64,000 nucleotides of DNA from positions 2,757,501 to 2,821,500 of the forward strand of contig NZ_CP014327.1 of the NCBI RefSeq assembly GCF_000812665.2. The letters run 5' to 3'. The translations under genes were made by a program, and so were the position numbers. This DNA comes from Falsihalocynthiibacter arcticus. GTDB taxonomy: Bacteria; Pseudomonadota; Alphaproteobacteria; Rhodobacterales; Rhodobacteraceae. The first letter of the stretch is position 1, and the number at the start of each line of letters is the position of its first letter. The notes under the pieces were generated by a model. The model searched no databases. It saw only the letters and a list, made by a program, of their open reading frames with translations, and had not been told where the DNA came from. Below are positions 1 through 8,953 of the stretch, in pieces.

Positions 1-1049
1 GGAATGCGGTTCAGGATGATCCCATCCATCCCCGCCCAACTGTAATCAATGCCGACACCTTTGAGGCGCGGAAATGTGCGTTCCAATGCGGGGCGAAGTT
101 CCGCCGCGATGTCGCCGCTGTCGCGTCCCGAATAATTGGTGCCGCCGCCAAACATGACGCGATTGTCCGCTGTCAGACGGTAGTAATCCAAAATGAAACG
201 CCCGTCATAGACCGCGATATCCTGTGGATTGATCGCCCGCGCGACGTCGGCATCCAGTGGTTCGGTCACCATATTTGCCAAAGAAGCGGGGAACAATTTT
301 CCGCGCAGCTTTTCCTGCTCCAGTAGATGATAGGCATTACCGGCAAGGACAAGTTTATCCGCTGTGATGACGCCGTTTTCGGTCACAAGTTTTGGCCGTG
401 CGCCGTATTCAATGGCTGTAACCTTAGTGTTCTCGAAAATCTGCGCGCCCAGCGATTGGGCCGCCAGCGCTTCACCCACACATAGGTCCAGCGAATGCAC
501 GTGCATGTTGCGACGGTTGAGCAACCCGCCGATATAGAGATCGGATTCCAGATACTCGCCCATTTTGTCCGCGGGGACCATTTCAAGGTGATCCTGCATG
601 CCGCGGGCGCATCCTTGCTCAAAGGTCGCCGTCAACTCGCGCAGATGGCTTTTGTTCAAGGCCGTTTGCATTTGCCCGAACTTTAAATCGCACTTAATCC
701 CGTATTTTTCCACACGGTTTTTGATGATGTCGTGGCCCCGCCACCGTAAATCCCAAACAAATTCAGAGGCTTGATCGCCTAAGGTTCGTTTGAATTCGCG
801 CTCCATTGCTGTATCGCCAGACAGGCTGCCGGTGATCTGTCCGCCATTGCGCCCCGTCGCGCCCCAACCGATTTGGTTGGCTTCGCAGACAGCCACGCGC
901 AGGCCGCGTTCAGCCAGTTCAACGGCCGTTGCAATCCCCGTAAACCCCCCGCCAACGATGGCGACATCAACATCGATGTCACCATCCAACGCTGGAAACC
1001 CGTCCTTATGACGGGCCGAAGCGGCATAGTAGCTTTTAGCGTGCTCCAA
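1..1049 (-). CDS. FAD-dependent oxidoreductase, PuuB-like, partial (C-terminus beyond the window)
   Basis: This is a DAO-family flavoprotein of the gamma-glutamylputrescine oxidase type; its C-terminal end lies outside the window. The minus strand reads through from the window edge. A dinucleotide-binding motif (VAIVGGGFTGIATA) lies near residue 30, followed by the GWGATGRNGGQ motif shared with the PuuB paralogues at 5485-6795 and 10499-11785, and LDYYRLTADNRVMFGGG near the cut end. No ATG fits: the frame opens after a TGA, and the best start is TTG at 1049, six bases past the gabD stop and preceded by a purine-rich stretch. It is the last gene seen of the leftward puu/gab operon. It should oxidise a gamma-glutamylated amine or a related amino compound; the exact substrate is unknown. 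Confidence 0.85.
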   Translation of the reverse strand, partial: MEHAKSYYAASARHKDGFPALDGDIDVDVAIVGGGFTGIATAVELAERGLRVAVCEANQIGWGATGRNGGQITGSLSGDTAMEREFKRTLGDQASEFVWDLRWRGHDIIKNRVEKYGIKCDLKFGQMQTALNKSHLRELTATFEQGCARGMQDHLEMVPADKMGEYLESDLYIGGLLNRRNMHVHSLDLCVGEALAAQSLGAQIFENTKVTAIEYGARPKLVTENGVITADKLVLAGNAYHLLEQEKLRGKLFPASLANMVTEPLDADVARAINPQDIAVYDGRFILDYYRLTADNRVMFGGGTNYSGRDSGDIAAELRPALERTFPRLKGVGIDYSWAGMDGIILNRI

Positions 1050-1054
1050 CTTTC

Positions 1055-2512
1055 TTACTGCACTTCACCAAAACACATGTACTTTAGCTCAAGGTAATCT
1101 TCTGTGCCATATTTCGAGCCTTCGCGCCCGAGACCAGATTGCTTAACCCCGCCAAATGGGGCGACTTCAGTAGAGATCAGACCTGTGTTGATGCCCACAA
1201 TCCCTGTTTCCAAGGCCTCGGCCACGCGCCAGATCCGATTAACGTCTTGTGCATAGAAATACCCAGCGAGGCCGAATTCAGTGTCATTCGCCATGCGGAT
1301 CACTTCTTCTTCGGTTTCAAAACGGAAAAGTGGCGCCAAGGGGCCAAAGGTTTCTTCGCGCGCGACGGCCATGTCGAGCGTCACGTCCGTAAGAATTGTG
1401 GGCTCAAAGTAGGTTCCGCCCAAGGCATGCCGCTTGCCGCCCATGGCAATTTTTGCGCCTTTTCCCGTGGCATTGGCGATGTGCTCTTCGACCTTGAGCA
1501 CAGCCGCGTCACTGACCAATGGGCCTGTTGTGATGCCGGCCTCCATGCCATTGCCGATAGTCAGCGCCGACATCGCCGTTTGAAGTTTGGCCGCGAAGGC
1601 CTCATAAACGCCGGATTGAACGTAAATACGGTTGGCGCAAACGCAGGTTTGACCGTTGTTGCGGAACTTCGAGATCATGGCGCCCGTGACGGCCGCATCC
1701 AAATCGGCGTCGTCAAAAACGATAAACGGCGCGTTGCCGCCCAGCTCCAAGCTCATTTTTTTGATGGTGTCCGCGCATTGTTTCATTAGGATTTTCCCAA
1801 CGCGCGTGGACCCCGTGAAGGTGATTTTCGCCACTTTGGGGTTTTCGCAGAGTTCCTGTCCCGTTTCGGCGGCATTGCTCGACGGGATGATATTCAAAAC
1901 CCCTGCTGGAATGCCCGCACGTTCGGCCAAAACGGCCATGGCCGTTGCCGACAAAGGCGTGAGTTCCGCGGGCCGCGCCACGAAGGTACAGCCAACCGCC
2001 AAAGCGGGAGCGACCTTGCGAGCGATCATTGCGTTGGGGAAATTCCAAGGCGTAATGGAGCCAACAACGCCAATGGGCTGCTTGATCACAAGGATACGTT
2101 TGTCGCGTTGGTGGCCCGGAATAACATCGCCATAGATGCGCTTTGCTTCTTCGGCGAACCACTCAATAAAGGACGCGCCGTAGAGGATTTCGCCTTTGGC
2201 TTCGGCCAATGGTTTGCCCATTTCCGCCGTTAGGATGGTGGCTAAATCATCGGCGTTCGCAACCAAGAGGTCGTACCATTTGCGCATAACCCCCGCGCGT
2301 TCCTTGCCCGTCCATTTGGCCCATTCCTTTTGGGCTTTATGGGCGTATTCGATTGCGTCGCGAACCATCTCAACGGGCACATCGGCGACCCGTACAATTT
2401 CTTCGCCGGTCGCCGGATTGAGAACGGCGAAGGTCTTCTCGGTCTCAATCCACTTGCCATTAATATAGGCGCGCGGTTCCAAAAGGCTGGGATCGTTTAA
2501 AGCGAGGGTCAT
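1055..2512 (-). CDS. gabD: NAD(P)-dependent succinate-semialdehyde dehydrogenase
   Basis: It oxidises succinate semialdehyde to succinate, the last step of GABA degradation. The 485-residue protein is full length for the aldehyde dehydrogenase superfamily. Visible elements are the TPWNFP cofactor motif near residue 154, FTGSTRVGK near 232, general base Glu256 in LELGG and catalytic Cys290 in GQTCVCANR. The second cysteine two residues after the nucleophile is typical of GabD enzymes. Its ATG overlaps the gabT stop by one base (TAATG), so the two are probably translationally coupled. The pairing with gabT supports the substrate call over other aldehyde dehydrogenases. Confidence 0.93.
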   Translation of the reverse strand: MTLALNDPSLLEPRAYINGKWIETEKTFAVLNPATGEEIVRVADVPVEMVRDAIEYAHKAQKEWAKWTGKERAGVMRKWYDLLVANADDLATILTAEMGKPLAEAKGEILYGASFIEWFAEEAKRIYGDVIPGHQRDKRILVIKQPIGVVGSITPWNFPNAMIARKVAPALAVGCTFVARPAELTPLSATAMAVLAERAGIPAGVLNIIPSSNAAETGQELCENPKVAKITFTGSTRVGKILMKQCADTIKKMSLELGGNAPFIVFDDADLDAAVTGAMISKFRNNGQTCVCANRIYVQSGVYEAFAAKLQTAMSALTIGNGMEAGITTGPLVSDAAVLKVEEHIANATGKGAKIAMGGKRHALGGTYFEPTILTDVTLDMAVAREETFGPLAPLFRFETEEEVIRMANDTEFGLAGYFYAQDVNRIWRVAEALETGIVGINTGLISTEVAPFGGVKQSGLGREGSKYGTEDYLELKYMCFGEVQ

Positions 2513-3792
2513 TATGCATCTACCTTTGCTGCGGAGATTGAATCTTCAAGGATATCAAGCGCTTCAGCAAAGATATCGTCGGGAATAGTGATCGGCGCAA
2601 GGAAGCGAAGGACGTTGCCATACACGCCACAAGTGAGCAACACGAGGTTGCGTTTGAGCGCTTCCATCCGCACGCGGTTAGTGAAATCCGCATCCGGCTT
2701 GGAGCCATCAACGGTGTTAAATTCTGTGGCCACCATAAAACCTTGGCCACGAACATCAACCATTTGTGGCGTTGTTTGCCTGATTTGCTCTAGGCGCTGT
2801 TTTAGGCGCGAGCCAAGTTCGTTGGCGCGGGCGCAAAGGTCTTCTTCCTCAATCACATCCAAAACGGCGTGCGCCGCTGCAATTCCAAGGGGATTTCCGC
2901 CGTATGTTCCGCCCAAACCACCAGGATTTGCGGCGTCCATAATCTCGGCTTTTCCCGTTACCGCAGCAAGGGGCAGGCCGCCCGCAAGCCCTTTGGCCAT
3001 CGTCGTAATATCGGCGGATACATCATAACCATCCATCGCAAACATTTGCCCCGTACGCGCAAATCCTGTCTGAACTTCATCCGCGATCATGACGATCCCG
3101 TGCTCATCACACAGGCGGCGCACTTCGCGCATGAGGGCCGCGGGGGCGGCGTAAAATCCACCTTCGCCTTGGACGGGTTCGATAATGATCGCGGCAACGC
3201 GGGTGGGATCAAGGTCTGCTTTGAAAAGCTTGGTCAAGGCGGCCATCGACTCGTCGGTCGAGACACCATGTAATTCAATCGGAAACGGGATGTGATAGAC
3301 ATCGGGCATCATGGCGCCGAAGCCCTTTTTGTAGGGCTCAACCTTGCCCGTTAGCGACATGCCCATAAACGTGCGTCCGTGAAAACCACCGCCAAAGGCG
3401 ACAACCGCAGGGCGTCCGGTATAAGCGCGTGCGATTTTGATCGAATTCTCAACCGCTTCCGCGCCCGTGGTGACAAACACGGTGCGTTTTTTAAAGTCAC
3501 CAGGAACGATTTCATTCAGCCTCTCACCCAAGCTGATGTAGTTTTCATAGGGCAAAACTTGATGGCAAGTATGGGTGAAACGGGTCATTTGGTGTTGGAC
3601 GGCGGCCATGACTTTCGGGTGGCAATGCCCCGTGTTGACCACCGCAATCCCCGCCGCAAAGTTGATGTAACGGGTGCCTTCAACGTCCCAAACTTCGGAG
3701 TTTAACGCACGGTCAACATAGATTTGCGTCATCATGCCTACGCCACGGGCAATTGCCCCCGTGCGGCGTTCTGCGATTGCTGCGTTTGTCAT
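2512..3792 (-). CDS. gabT: 4-aminobutyrate aminotransferase
   Basis: A class III PLP aminotransferase that moves the amino group of GABA to 2-oxoglutarate, giving succinate semialdehyde for the adjacent GabD. Counting from the chosen start, PLP lysine is Lys267 in TMAKGLAGGLP, the cofactor-binding aspartate lies in MIADEVQTG, and the family motif EPVQGEGG begins at Glu205. The frame is open to an ATG at 3804, but the ATG at 3792 has a GGAG Shine-Dalgarno six bases upstream, lying just inside the longer version, so 3792 is preferred (426 residues). The gene lies 33 bases after the glutamine amidotransferase gene and overlaps gabD by one base. Taurine or beta-alanine aminotransferase is possible but less likely here. 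Confidence 0.92.
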   Translation of the reverse strand: MTNAAIAERRTGAIARGVGMMTQIYVDRALNSEVWDVEGTRYINFAAGIAVVNTGHCHPKVMAAVQHQMTRFTHTCHQVLPYENYISLGERLNEIVPGDFKKRTVFVTTGAEAVENSIKIARAYTGRPAVVAFGGGFHGRTFMGMSLTGKVEPYKKGFGAMMPDVYHIPFPIELHGVSTDESMAALTKLFKADLDPTRVAAIIIEPVQGEGGFYAAPAALMREVRRLCDEHGIVMIADEVQTGFARTGQMFAMDGYDVSADITTMAKGLAGGLPLAAVTGKAEIMDAANPGGLGGTYGGNPLGIAAAHAVLDVIEEEDLCARANELGSRLKQRLEQIRQTTPQMVDVRGQGFMVATEFNTVDGSKPDADFTNRVRMEALKRNLVLLTCGVYGNVLRFLAPITIPDDIFAEALDILEDSISAAKVDA

Positions 3793-3825
3793 TTCGGTCT
3801 CCATTATCTTTATGGCGATAAGCTC

Positions 3826-4506
3826 TTAAGGGCGGTCAGCTTTGAAAAACTTCTCGATGTGGTCGGCGAAGGATGCGGAGGTTAGGTCCTCTCCCGCTCG
3901 CTTTGCCGCGTTTTCGCGGATGTCATCGGGCAAAGCTTTTCCGCGCGTTTGGAGCAATGCGGTCAAGAATTCTCCTGTGAACTCTGGGTGCGGCTGGATG
4001 GTCAGCGCCTTGTTGCCATAAACAAGGATCGCGTTTTCGCAAAACGCGGAGCTGCCTACGACCGTGGCCTCGTCTGGCCGCTTAACAACCTGATCTTTGT
4101 GCCAAGCAATTATGTTTTGGTCGCCAAAACGCTCAGAAGTGTATTTCGCGGGGCCGACGGACCAGCCCCCCTCAAACTTTTCGATTTTTCCACCCAAGGC
4201 TTGCGCCAAAATTTGGTGGCCAAAACAAATGCCCACGATGGGGGTGCCAAGGGCGTAGGTTTCCCTGAGGAAGTCTTCGAGTGGCGCAATCCACGCGTGC
4301 CCTTCATAGACGCCAAACCGCGATCCGGTAATCAGCCAGCCGTCCGCATCCTTGGGGCTTGTCGGAAAAACGCCATCTAGCACGGGATAGTTTTCAAACT
4401 CAAATCCCCTGCCACCGAGGTAGTTCATGAAAAACGCGCCATAGTCTCCGTGCTTTTCTTGGGTTTCATCGGGCGAGCGGCCGGTTTGAAGAATGCCGAT
4501 TTTCAT
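3826..4506 (-). CDS. Class I glutamine amidotransferase, probable gamma-glutamyl-GABA hydrolase of the puu pathway
   Basis: A stand-alone GATase1 domain of 226 residues. The triad is visible as Cys94 (GICFGHQ), His173 and Glu175 (QPHPEF). The nucleophile elbow is of the GMP-synthase-like type, not the C26-peptidase type of E. coli PuuD. It sits between speB and gabT in the leftward putrescine operon, and an SD (GGAAGG) overlaps the end of speB. In the classical pathway a hydrolase must release GABA from gamma-glutamyl-GABA, and no PuuD homologue is visible here, so I infer that this protein does that job. That is a contextual inference; other gamma-glutamyl or amide substrates are possible. 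Confidence 0.82.
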   Translation of the reverse strand: MKIGILQTGRSPDETQEKHGDYGAFFMNYLGGRGFEFENYPVLDGVFPTSPKDADGWLITGSRFGVYEGHAWIAPLEDFLRETYALGTPIVGICFGHQILAQALGGKIEKFEGGWSVGPAKYTSERFGDQNIIAWHKDQVVKRPDEATVVGSSAFCENAILVYGNKALTIQPHPEFTGEFLTALLQTRGKALPDDIRENAAKRAGEDLTSASFADHIEKFFKADRP

Positions 4507-4509
4507 GGT

Positions 4510-5477
4510 CTAAATCCTTCCCACTGGGGCGGTTTTTGCGCCCAATTGTTCCGCGAGAACACAGAGCCAATCATGGGCCACATGTGCCGCCGCGATGGCC
4601 GTAATTTCCGCATGGTCAAAGGGGGGGATACCTCGACGATATCCATCCCGATGAGGTTTAACGGGGTGAGGCCGCGCACAAACTCCAACGCTTGCCAAGA
4701 GGCCAAGCCACCCGGTACGGGGGTTCCTGTGCCCGGTGCAAAGGCTGGGTCCATACCGTCGACGTCAAAACTCAGATACACAGGCGCATCGCCCGCGCGC
4801 TCAACTGCAACCTTGATCGCGGCGTCGATACCGTTGCGGTGAACCCAAGGGCTGGTCAGGATTTCAAACCCAAAGTCGCTTGCGTTATAGGTCCGCAATC
4901 CCACTTGGGTTGAGCGGCTTACATCGATGATACCCTCGTTGACAGCACGCGCAAACATGGTGCCGTGGTTCATCTCGGTGCCGTTGTCTTCCCATGTGTC
5001 GCAATGCGCATCAAATTGAATGAGGGCGATGGGGCCGTGTTTTTCTGCATGGGCCTTAAGGAGAGGATAGGCGATCGAATGATCGCCGCCAATCGTGAGA
5101 AGGCGTGTGCCTGTGGCGATGATCTCGCGGGCTTGGGCTTCGATCGCGGGTTTGATCGTTTCGGGGTGATGTGGGTCAAGAAATACATCGCCGAAATCGA
5201 CAACCGATAGGGTTTGGAACGGGTCAAAGCCCCACGGAAACGCCTGTAATTCCGCGAGTTGAACAGACGCTGCGCGCACGGCTTGCGGGCCGAGGCGGCA
5301 ACCGGGACGAAAAGTGACGGCGTTGTCAAAAGGAACGCCCAGAACCGCCACATCAACACCCGTCAAATCGCGGGAATATTTGCGCCGCAGGAAGCTTAAC
5401 GCGCCCCCGTAGGTCATCTCTTGCCATCTGCCTTTGGGGTCCGTTTTTCTAAATGCTTGATCGCCAGAATTTGTCAT
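4510..5477 (-). pseudogene. speB: Agmatinase-family ureohydrolase, broken by a one-base frameshift in a C run
   Basis: A manganese ureohydrolase that would release urea from agmatine or a guanidino acid. Metal-ligand motifs are present: GGDHS, FDAHCDT and SFDVDGMDP. The reading frame is normal up to GMDIVEVSPP. At the G7 run on the plus strand (4621-4627; C7 in the gene) it slips into a frame that continues to 4503 with unrelated sequence. The expected ending, FDHAEITAIAAAHVAHDW and on to a TAG at 4510, lies in the neighbouring frame. Adding one C restores a 322-residue enzyme of normal length, whose stop sits just before the next gene's ATG. The start at 5477 (MTNSGDQ) has a GAGGCTGAG SD and follows the puuB stop; the longer in-frame ATG at 5528 lies inside puuB. 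The break may be a sequencing error. Confidence 0.85.
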
Positions 5478-5484
5478 CTCAGCC

Positions 5485-6795
5485 TCACAATCCAAACCGG
5501 TCTTTAAAACCATAATACCAAGAGCCAATCACGGAGTAGGGCACGCGGAACATGCGCCCTCCAGGGAAAGGAATCCATGGGACTTTTGCAAATACATCCA
5601 AACGTGAACGGTCGCCGTCAATCGCTTCGGCCAGAATGCGGCCAAAGGTGTGCGATCCGGTAATGCCGTGCCCAGAATAACCATGTGCGAAATAGGTGTT
5701 GTCGTTTAGGCGGCCCATTTGCGGGACGCGGCTAAAGGATAGGGCGAAGTTGCCGCTCCATGCGTATTCGACCTTTTTATCGCGCAACTCGGGAAATACT
5801 TTGTCCATATTTTTGCGCAGTTTTGCCTCGATATTCTTGGGGTCAGCGCCGCCGTAAACGGTACCTCCGCCAAACAAAAGACGGTTATCCGCAGAGAGGC
5901 GATAATAGTCCAGAATATAGCGAATATCTTCGATGCAGGTATCCGTTGGAAGAAGGCGTTTCGCCAGATCCGCGTCCAATTGTTCCGTCGCCATAACTTG
6001 GGTCGAGACGGGCATGACGCGACTGGTAAGCCCCGGCACGACGTGGCCAAGATAGGCGTTGCCACAGAGGACCAGCGTTTTACAGGTGATTGTGCCAGCG
6101 TCCGTCGTTATGACGGGTTCCTTGGCGTCGCTATTGACGCTACGCACCATCGACATCTCAAAGATTGTGCCGCCATTTTTCTCAAAGGCGTCCGCTTCTC
6201 CGAGGGCCAAGTTGAGCGGATGCATATGCCCGCCCGCGTGGTCAATCATCCCGCCAGCATAGACGTCAGACCCGACGTAGTTCTGGATTTTGTCGGGGCC
6301 GATCATCTCTTGGGTTTCGATGCCATAGCCGCGCCACAAGGCTAGGCGCTCCTCTAGCTCCTTCATGTGAGCCGAGGTATAGGCGGTAAAAACATTGGTC
6401 GGTTTTAGGTCGCATTCAATGCCATAAGTGGCCACGCGCTCGCGGATGATGTCGCCGCCTTCCATGACCAAACCCGCAACAAAATTCGCGGTGTTTTTGC
6501 CATAGCGACGGTCGATGGTTTGCAGCGAGGCGTTCAGGCCATTAACGACCTGTCCGCCATTGCGACCAGACGCGCCCCAGCCAATGCGTGCGCCTTCAAC
6601 TATGGCAACTTGGTAGCCCTTTTCGGCCAAATGCAGCGCTGTCGAGAGGCCGGAGTATCCTGCGCCTACAACACAAACGTCGAATTTTTGATCGCCAACC
6701 AAGGGCGCACGCAACGTCCGCGTGTTCGCAGATGCGGCGTAATAGCTGGTGGTGTGTGCGCCATCACCAGCGTAGTTTTTTTGTGTAACGGCCAT
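5485..6795 (-). CDS. puuB: Gamma-glutamylputrescine oxidase-like FAD oxidoreductase
   Basis: A 436-residue DAO-family flavoprotein. The Rossmann motif VVGAGYSGLSTALHLAEKG starts near residue 42, followed by RIGWGASGRNGGQVVNG, and ILDYYRLSADNRLLFGGG lies in the second half. Known PuuB enzymes oxidise gamma-glutamylputrescine to the aldehyde, releasing ammonia and hydrogen peroxide. Its ATG overlaps the puuA stop (TAATG), and speB starts eight bases after its end, so it lies inside one operon. It is the best placed of the three PuuB paralogues here to act with the neighbouring PuuA. No signal peptide is seen, so it should be cytoplasmic. Confidence 0.88.
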   Translation of the reverse strand: MAVTQKNYAGDGAHTTSYYAASANTRTLRAPLVGDQKFDVCVVGAGYSGLSTALHLAEKGYQVAIVEGARIGWGASGRNGGQVVNGLNASLQTIDRRYGKNTANFVAGLVMEGGDIIRERVATYGIECDLKPTNVFTAYTSAHMKELEERLALWRGYGIETQEMIGPDKIQNYVGSDVYAGGMIDHAGGHMHPLNLALGEADAFEKNGGTIFEMSMVRSVNSDAKEPVITTDAGTITCKTLVLCGNAYLGHVVPGLTSRVMPVSTQVMATEQLDADLAKRLLPTDTCIEDIRYILDYYRLSADNRLLFGGGTVYGGADPKNIEAKLRKNMDKVFPELRDKKVEYAWSGNFALSFSRVPQMGRLNDNTYFAHGYSGHGITGSHTFGRILAEAIDGDRSRLDVFAKVPWIPFPGGRMFRVPYSVIGSWYYGFKDRFGL

Positions 6796-8108
6796 TAGAC
6801 GACCTCCAAATATGTTTGATATTCTAACTTCGTTACCGTTTCGAGGAACCGCTCCAATTCCTGGCGTTTTGATTGAACGATCAGTTGAAGGAGCGAAGGA
6901 TCGAAAATGTCTGCGACGATTGGCCCTTGTTCAAAGGCGTCGATTGCCGCCGCCCAATCCAATGGGAGTTGCGGCATTCCGGCTTCATACACGTTGCCCG
7001 TTAAAGGCTCGGGCGCACGTGTTTTGCCTTCAATACCCGCAAGGGCGGCACCCAAAATTGCCGCGAGAACAAGGTAGGGGTTTGCGTCCGCCCCCGCAAC
7101 ACGATGCTCAATGCGGCGCGCTTTGTTGTTTCCGCCGGGGATGCGAATGGCCGCCGTGCGGTTTTCATAGCCCCAAGCAACGGTCGTGGGGGCATGTGAA
7201 TTGGGGCGCAGTCGACGATAGCTGTTGAAATGCGGGGCAAAGAGTAGCGCACTTTCCTGCATCGCATCGGTGAGGCCGCCAATCGCTGCGCGCATGATGT
7301 CGGAGCCTTCGTCGGAGCCATCGTCAAACACATTCTCGTCTTTTTCGTTTAGCAGGGAGAAGTGAACGTGAAGCCCGCTTCCCGCGCCATCGCCATAAGG
7401 CTTGGCCATAAAGGTCGCTGTGTGGCCATGGCTTTTTGCAAAGCCTTTGACGATGCGTTTGAACATCATCGCGTCATCAGCCGCGCGCAAGGGATCGTCG
7501 GTGTGCAATAGGTTGATCTCAAATTGCCCTGCACCGGTTTCGGAAATCGCCGCATCAACGGGGATGCCACTCTCTGCACAAGCAGCATAAACGTCATCCA
7601 AAAACGGCGACAATCGCTCAAGTTCTTGCACCGAAAGCACGTTCTCGGTGTCGAACTTCTCGGACGATGGAATGCCGCCTTGTTCGTGCAGATCGGTGAG
7701 GTAAAATTCAAGCTCGGTCGCCACAACAGGGCGCAAACCAAGAGCCGCAAACCGCGCGACGACTGCCGCAAGCGCATGCCGTGAATCGGTGGGATGCGGT
7801 GCGCCATTCTCATCATACATGCAAACTGGAACAAACCCAGAAGACGCGCCCATCCAAGGCGATGGCAGGATTTCGTCGCGGATCGGTAAGCAAATCCCGT
7901 CAGCGTCACCTGACTCAAATACTAGTTCGCTGCCTTCAATATCACGACCCCAAACATCAACCGTTGCCGCCGACATGGGCATACGAAGGGAGCCGTCAAA
8001 GACTTTATCTACTTGATCAATGGGCAATCTTTTCCCACGGAAGGCGCCGTTGATATCGCAAAGGGCCACCATAACCGAATTGTACTTGGGTTCAGACTTC
8101 GTGCTCAT
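6795..8108 (-). CDS. puuA: Gamma-glutamylputrescine synthetase (glutamine synthetase family)
   Basis: A GS-like ligase that should join glutamate to putrescine using ATP, the first step of the Puu pathway. The 437-residue protein has the GS catalytic landmarks: ATELEFYLTDL, EINLLHTDDPLRAADD, GSGLHVHFSLL and a C-terminal NPYLVLAAILGAALAGI. The frame is open back to 8378, but that extension runs across the divergent GntR gene and is not credible. ATG 8108 (MSTKSEP) has AAGGAAG eight bases upstream, whereas ATG 8114 sits only two bases from it. It is the first gene of the leftward operon. A second GS-like gene lies at 11800-13188; either could use another amine. Confidence 0.9.
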   Translation of the reverse strand: MSTKSEPKYNSVMVALCDINGAFRGKRLPIDQVDKVFDGSLRMPMSAATVDVWGRDIEGSELVFESGDADGICLPIRDEILPSPWMGASSGFVPVCMYDENGAPHPTDSRHALAAVVARFAALGLRPVVATELEFYLTDLHEQGGIPSSEKFDTENVLSVQELERLSPFLDDVYAACAESGIPVDAAISETGAGQFEINLLHTDDPLRAADDAMMFKRIVKGFAKSHGHTATFMAKPYGDGAGSGLHVHFSLLNEKDENVFDDGSDEGSDIMRAAIGGLTDAMQESALLFAPHFNSYRRLRPNSHAPTTVAWGYENRTAAIRIPGGNNKARRIEHRVAGADANPYLVLAAILGAALAGIEGKTRAPEPLTGNVYEAGMPQLPLDWAAAIDAFEQGPIVADIFDPSLLQLIVQSKRQELERFLETVTKLEYQTYLEVV

Positions 8109-8213
8109 CGACATTACTTCCTTAAAATACGAGACCACAAAATAATGTGATACCCTTTGTCTAGTTGTGATAGCGTTATTGACAAGAGTCAAGCGTCCGA
8201 CTAAGGATTTAGC
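8109..8213. promoter_or_regulatory. Divergent promoter region between puuA and the GntR gene, with an inverted repeat
   Basis: The 105-bp spacer must hold both promoters. It contains an inverted repeat TTGAC-aaga-GTCAA at 8179-8192, next to the GntR start. It also has two TGTGATA repeats about 20 bases apart (from about 8144 and 8166). These are candidate operators for the adjacent GntR/FCD protein. This is inference only; no site has been matched to a known operator. Confidence 0.4.
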
Positions 8214-8927
8214 ATGAGCCAAGGGGAAAAACGCGCAATGAGTTTTAACATCCCAGAGATCGAAAATTCTGGTGAGCGGACAAGCCAAGAGTATGTCTAT
8301 GCGCGTCTTCGGAATGCAATCATGGTGGGTGCAATTCCGACAGGGGAGTCCCTGACAATGCGTGGTTTGGCAGAGCAACTTGACCTCAGCCCAACCCCCA
8401 TTCGCGAGGCCCTGCGCCGCTTGAGTTCTGAGTCCGCTATCGTGTCACAAGACAACCGTCGAATGCTCATTCCCTATATGACCCAAGGTCGTTTTGAAGA
8501 CCTGATCGCCACGCGGATCACGCTAGAATGCCACGCCGCCTTGCGCGCTTTGCCCTATGTCTCCGATATTTTGATAGAGGAGATGCGGGCGATTGATATG
8601 CAGATGGACGAGGCGTTGGTACGGCTGGATTATGATGCCCTCACGGCGTTAAATCACGTTTTTCACAACCGTCTTTATCGTGCAAACCCAGACCATATTT
8701 CGATGCCCCTTGTCGAGAGTATCTGGCTTCAATTGGGACCATTTCAGCGGGAGGTGATATCCGAACTTGGCGCGTTTTACGAAATTGACCGACACAAAGA
8801 AATCCTAACAGCCCTAGACAATCGAGATGCCGACGGGCTGTCTTCTGCCATTCAAAAAGACATCGAAGACGGCGTTGCGGCCGCTGGTCGTGACGCCATT
8901 GCTTTACGTGATGACGTTGTTATCTGA
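8214..8927 (+). CDS. GntR-family transcriptional regulator, FCD domain
   Basis: A 237-residue FadR-type regulator. The winged helix spans about residues 20-90, with the recognition segment LAEQLDLSPTPIREALRRL, and a helical FCD ligand domain follows. An AAGGA SD seven bases upstream supports the start at 8214. It is divergent from puuA and lies 26 bases ahead of puuC, so it probably controls both and senses a polyamine or pathway intermediate. E. coli uses the unrelated PuuR for this role; the assignment here rests on position. Confidence 0.88.
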   Translation: MSQGEKRAMSFNIPEIENSGERTSQEYVYARLRNAIMVGAIPTGESLTMRGLAEQLDLSPTPIREALRRLSSESAIVSQDNRRMLIPYMTQGRFEDLIATRITLECHAALRALPYVSDILIEEMRAIDMQMDEALVRLDYDALTALNHVFHNRLYRANPDHISMPLVESIWLQLGPFQREVISELGAFYEIDRHKEILTALDNRDADGLSSAIQKDIEDGVAAAGRDAIALRDDVVI

Positions 8928-8953
8928 AACGTCTCCAACCAACCGAGGTTCCT

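Noticed and set aside
8109-8378. N-terminal extension of puuA up to 8378
   Set aside because: It overlaps the divergent GntR coding region and the promoter spacer, and ATG 8108 has a good SD.
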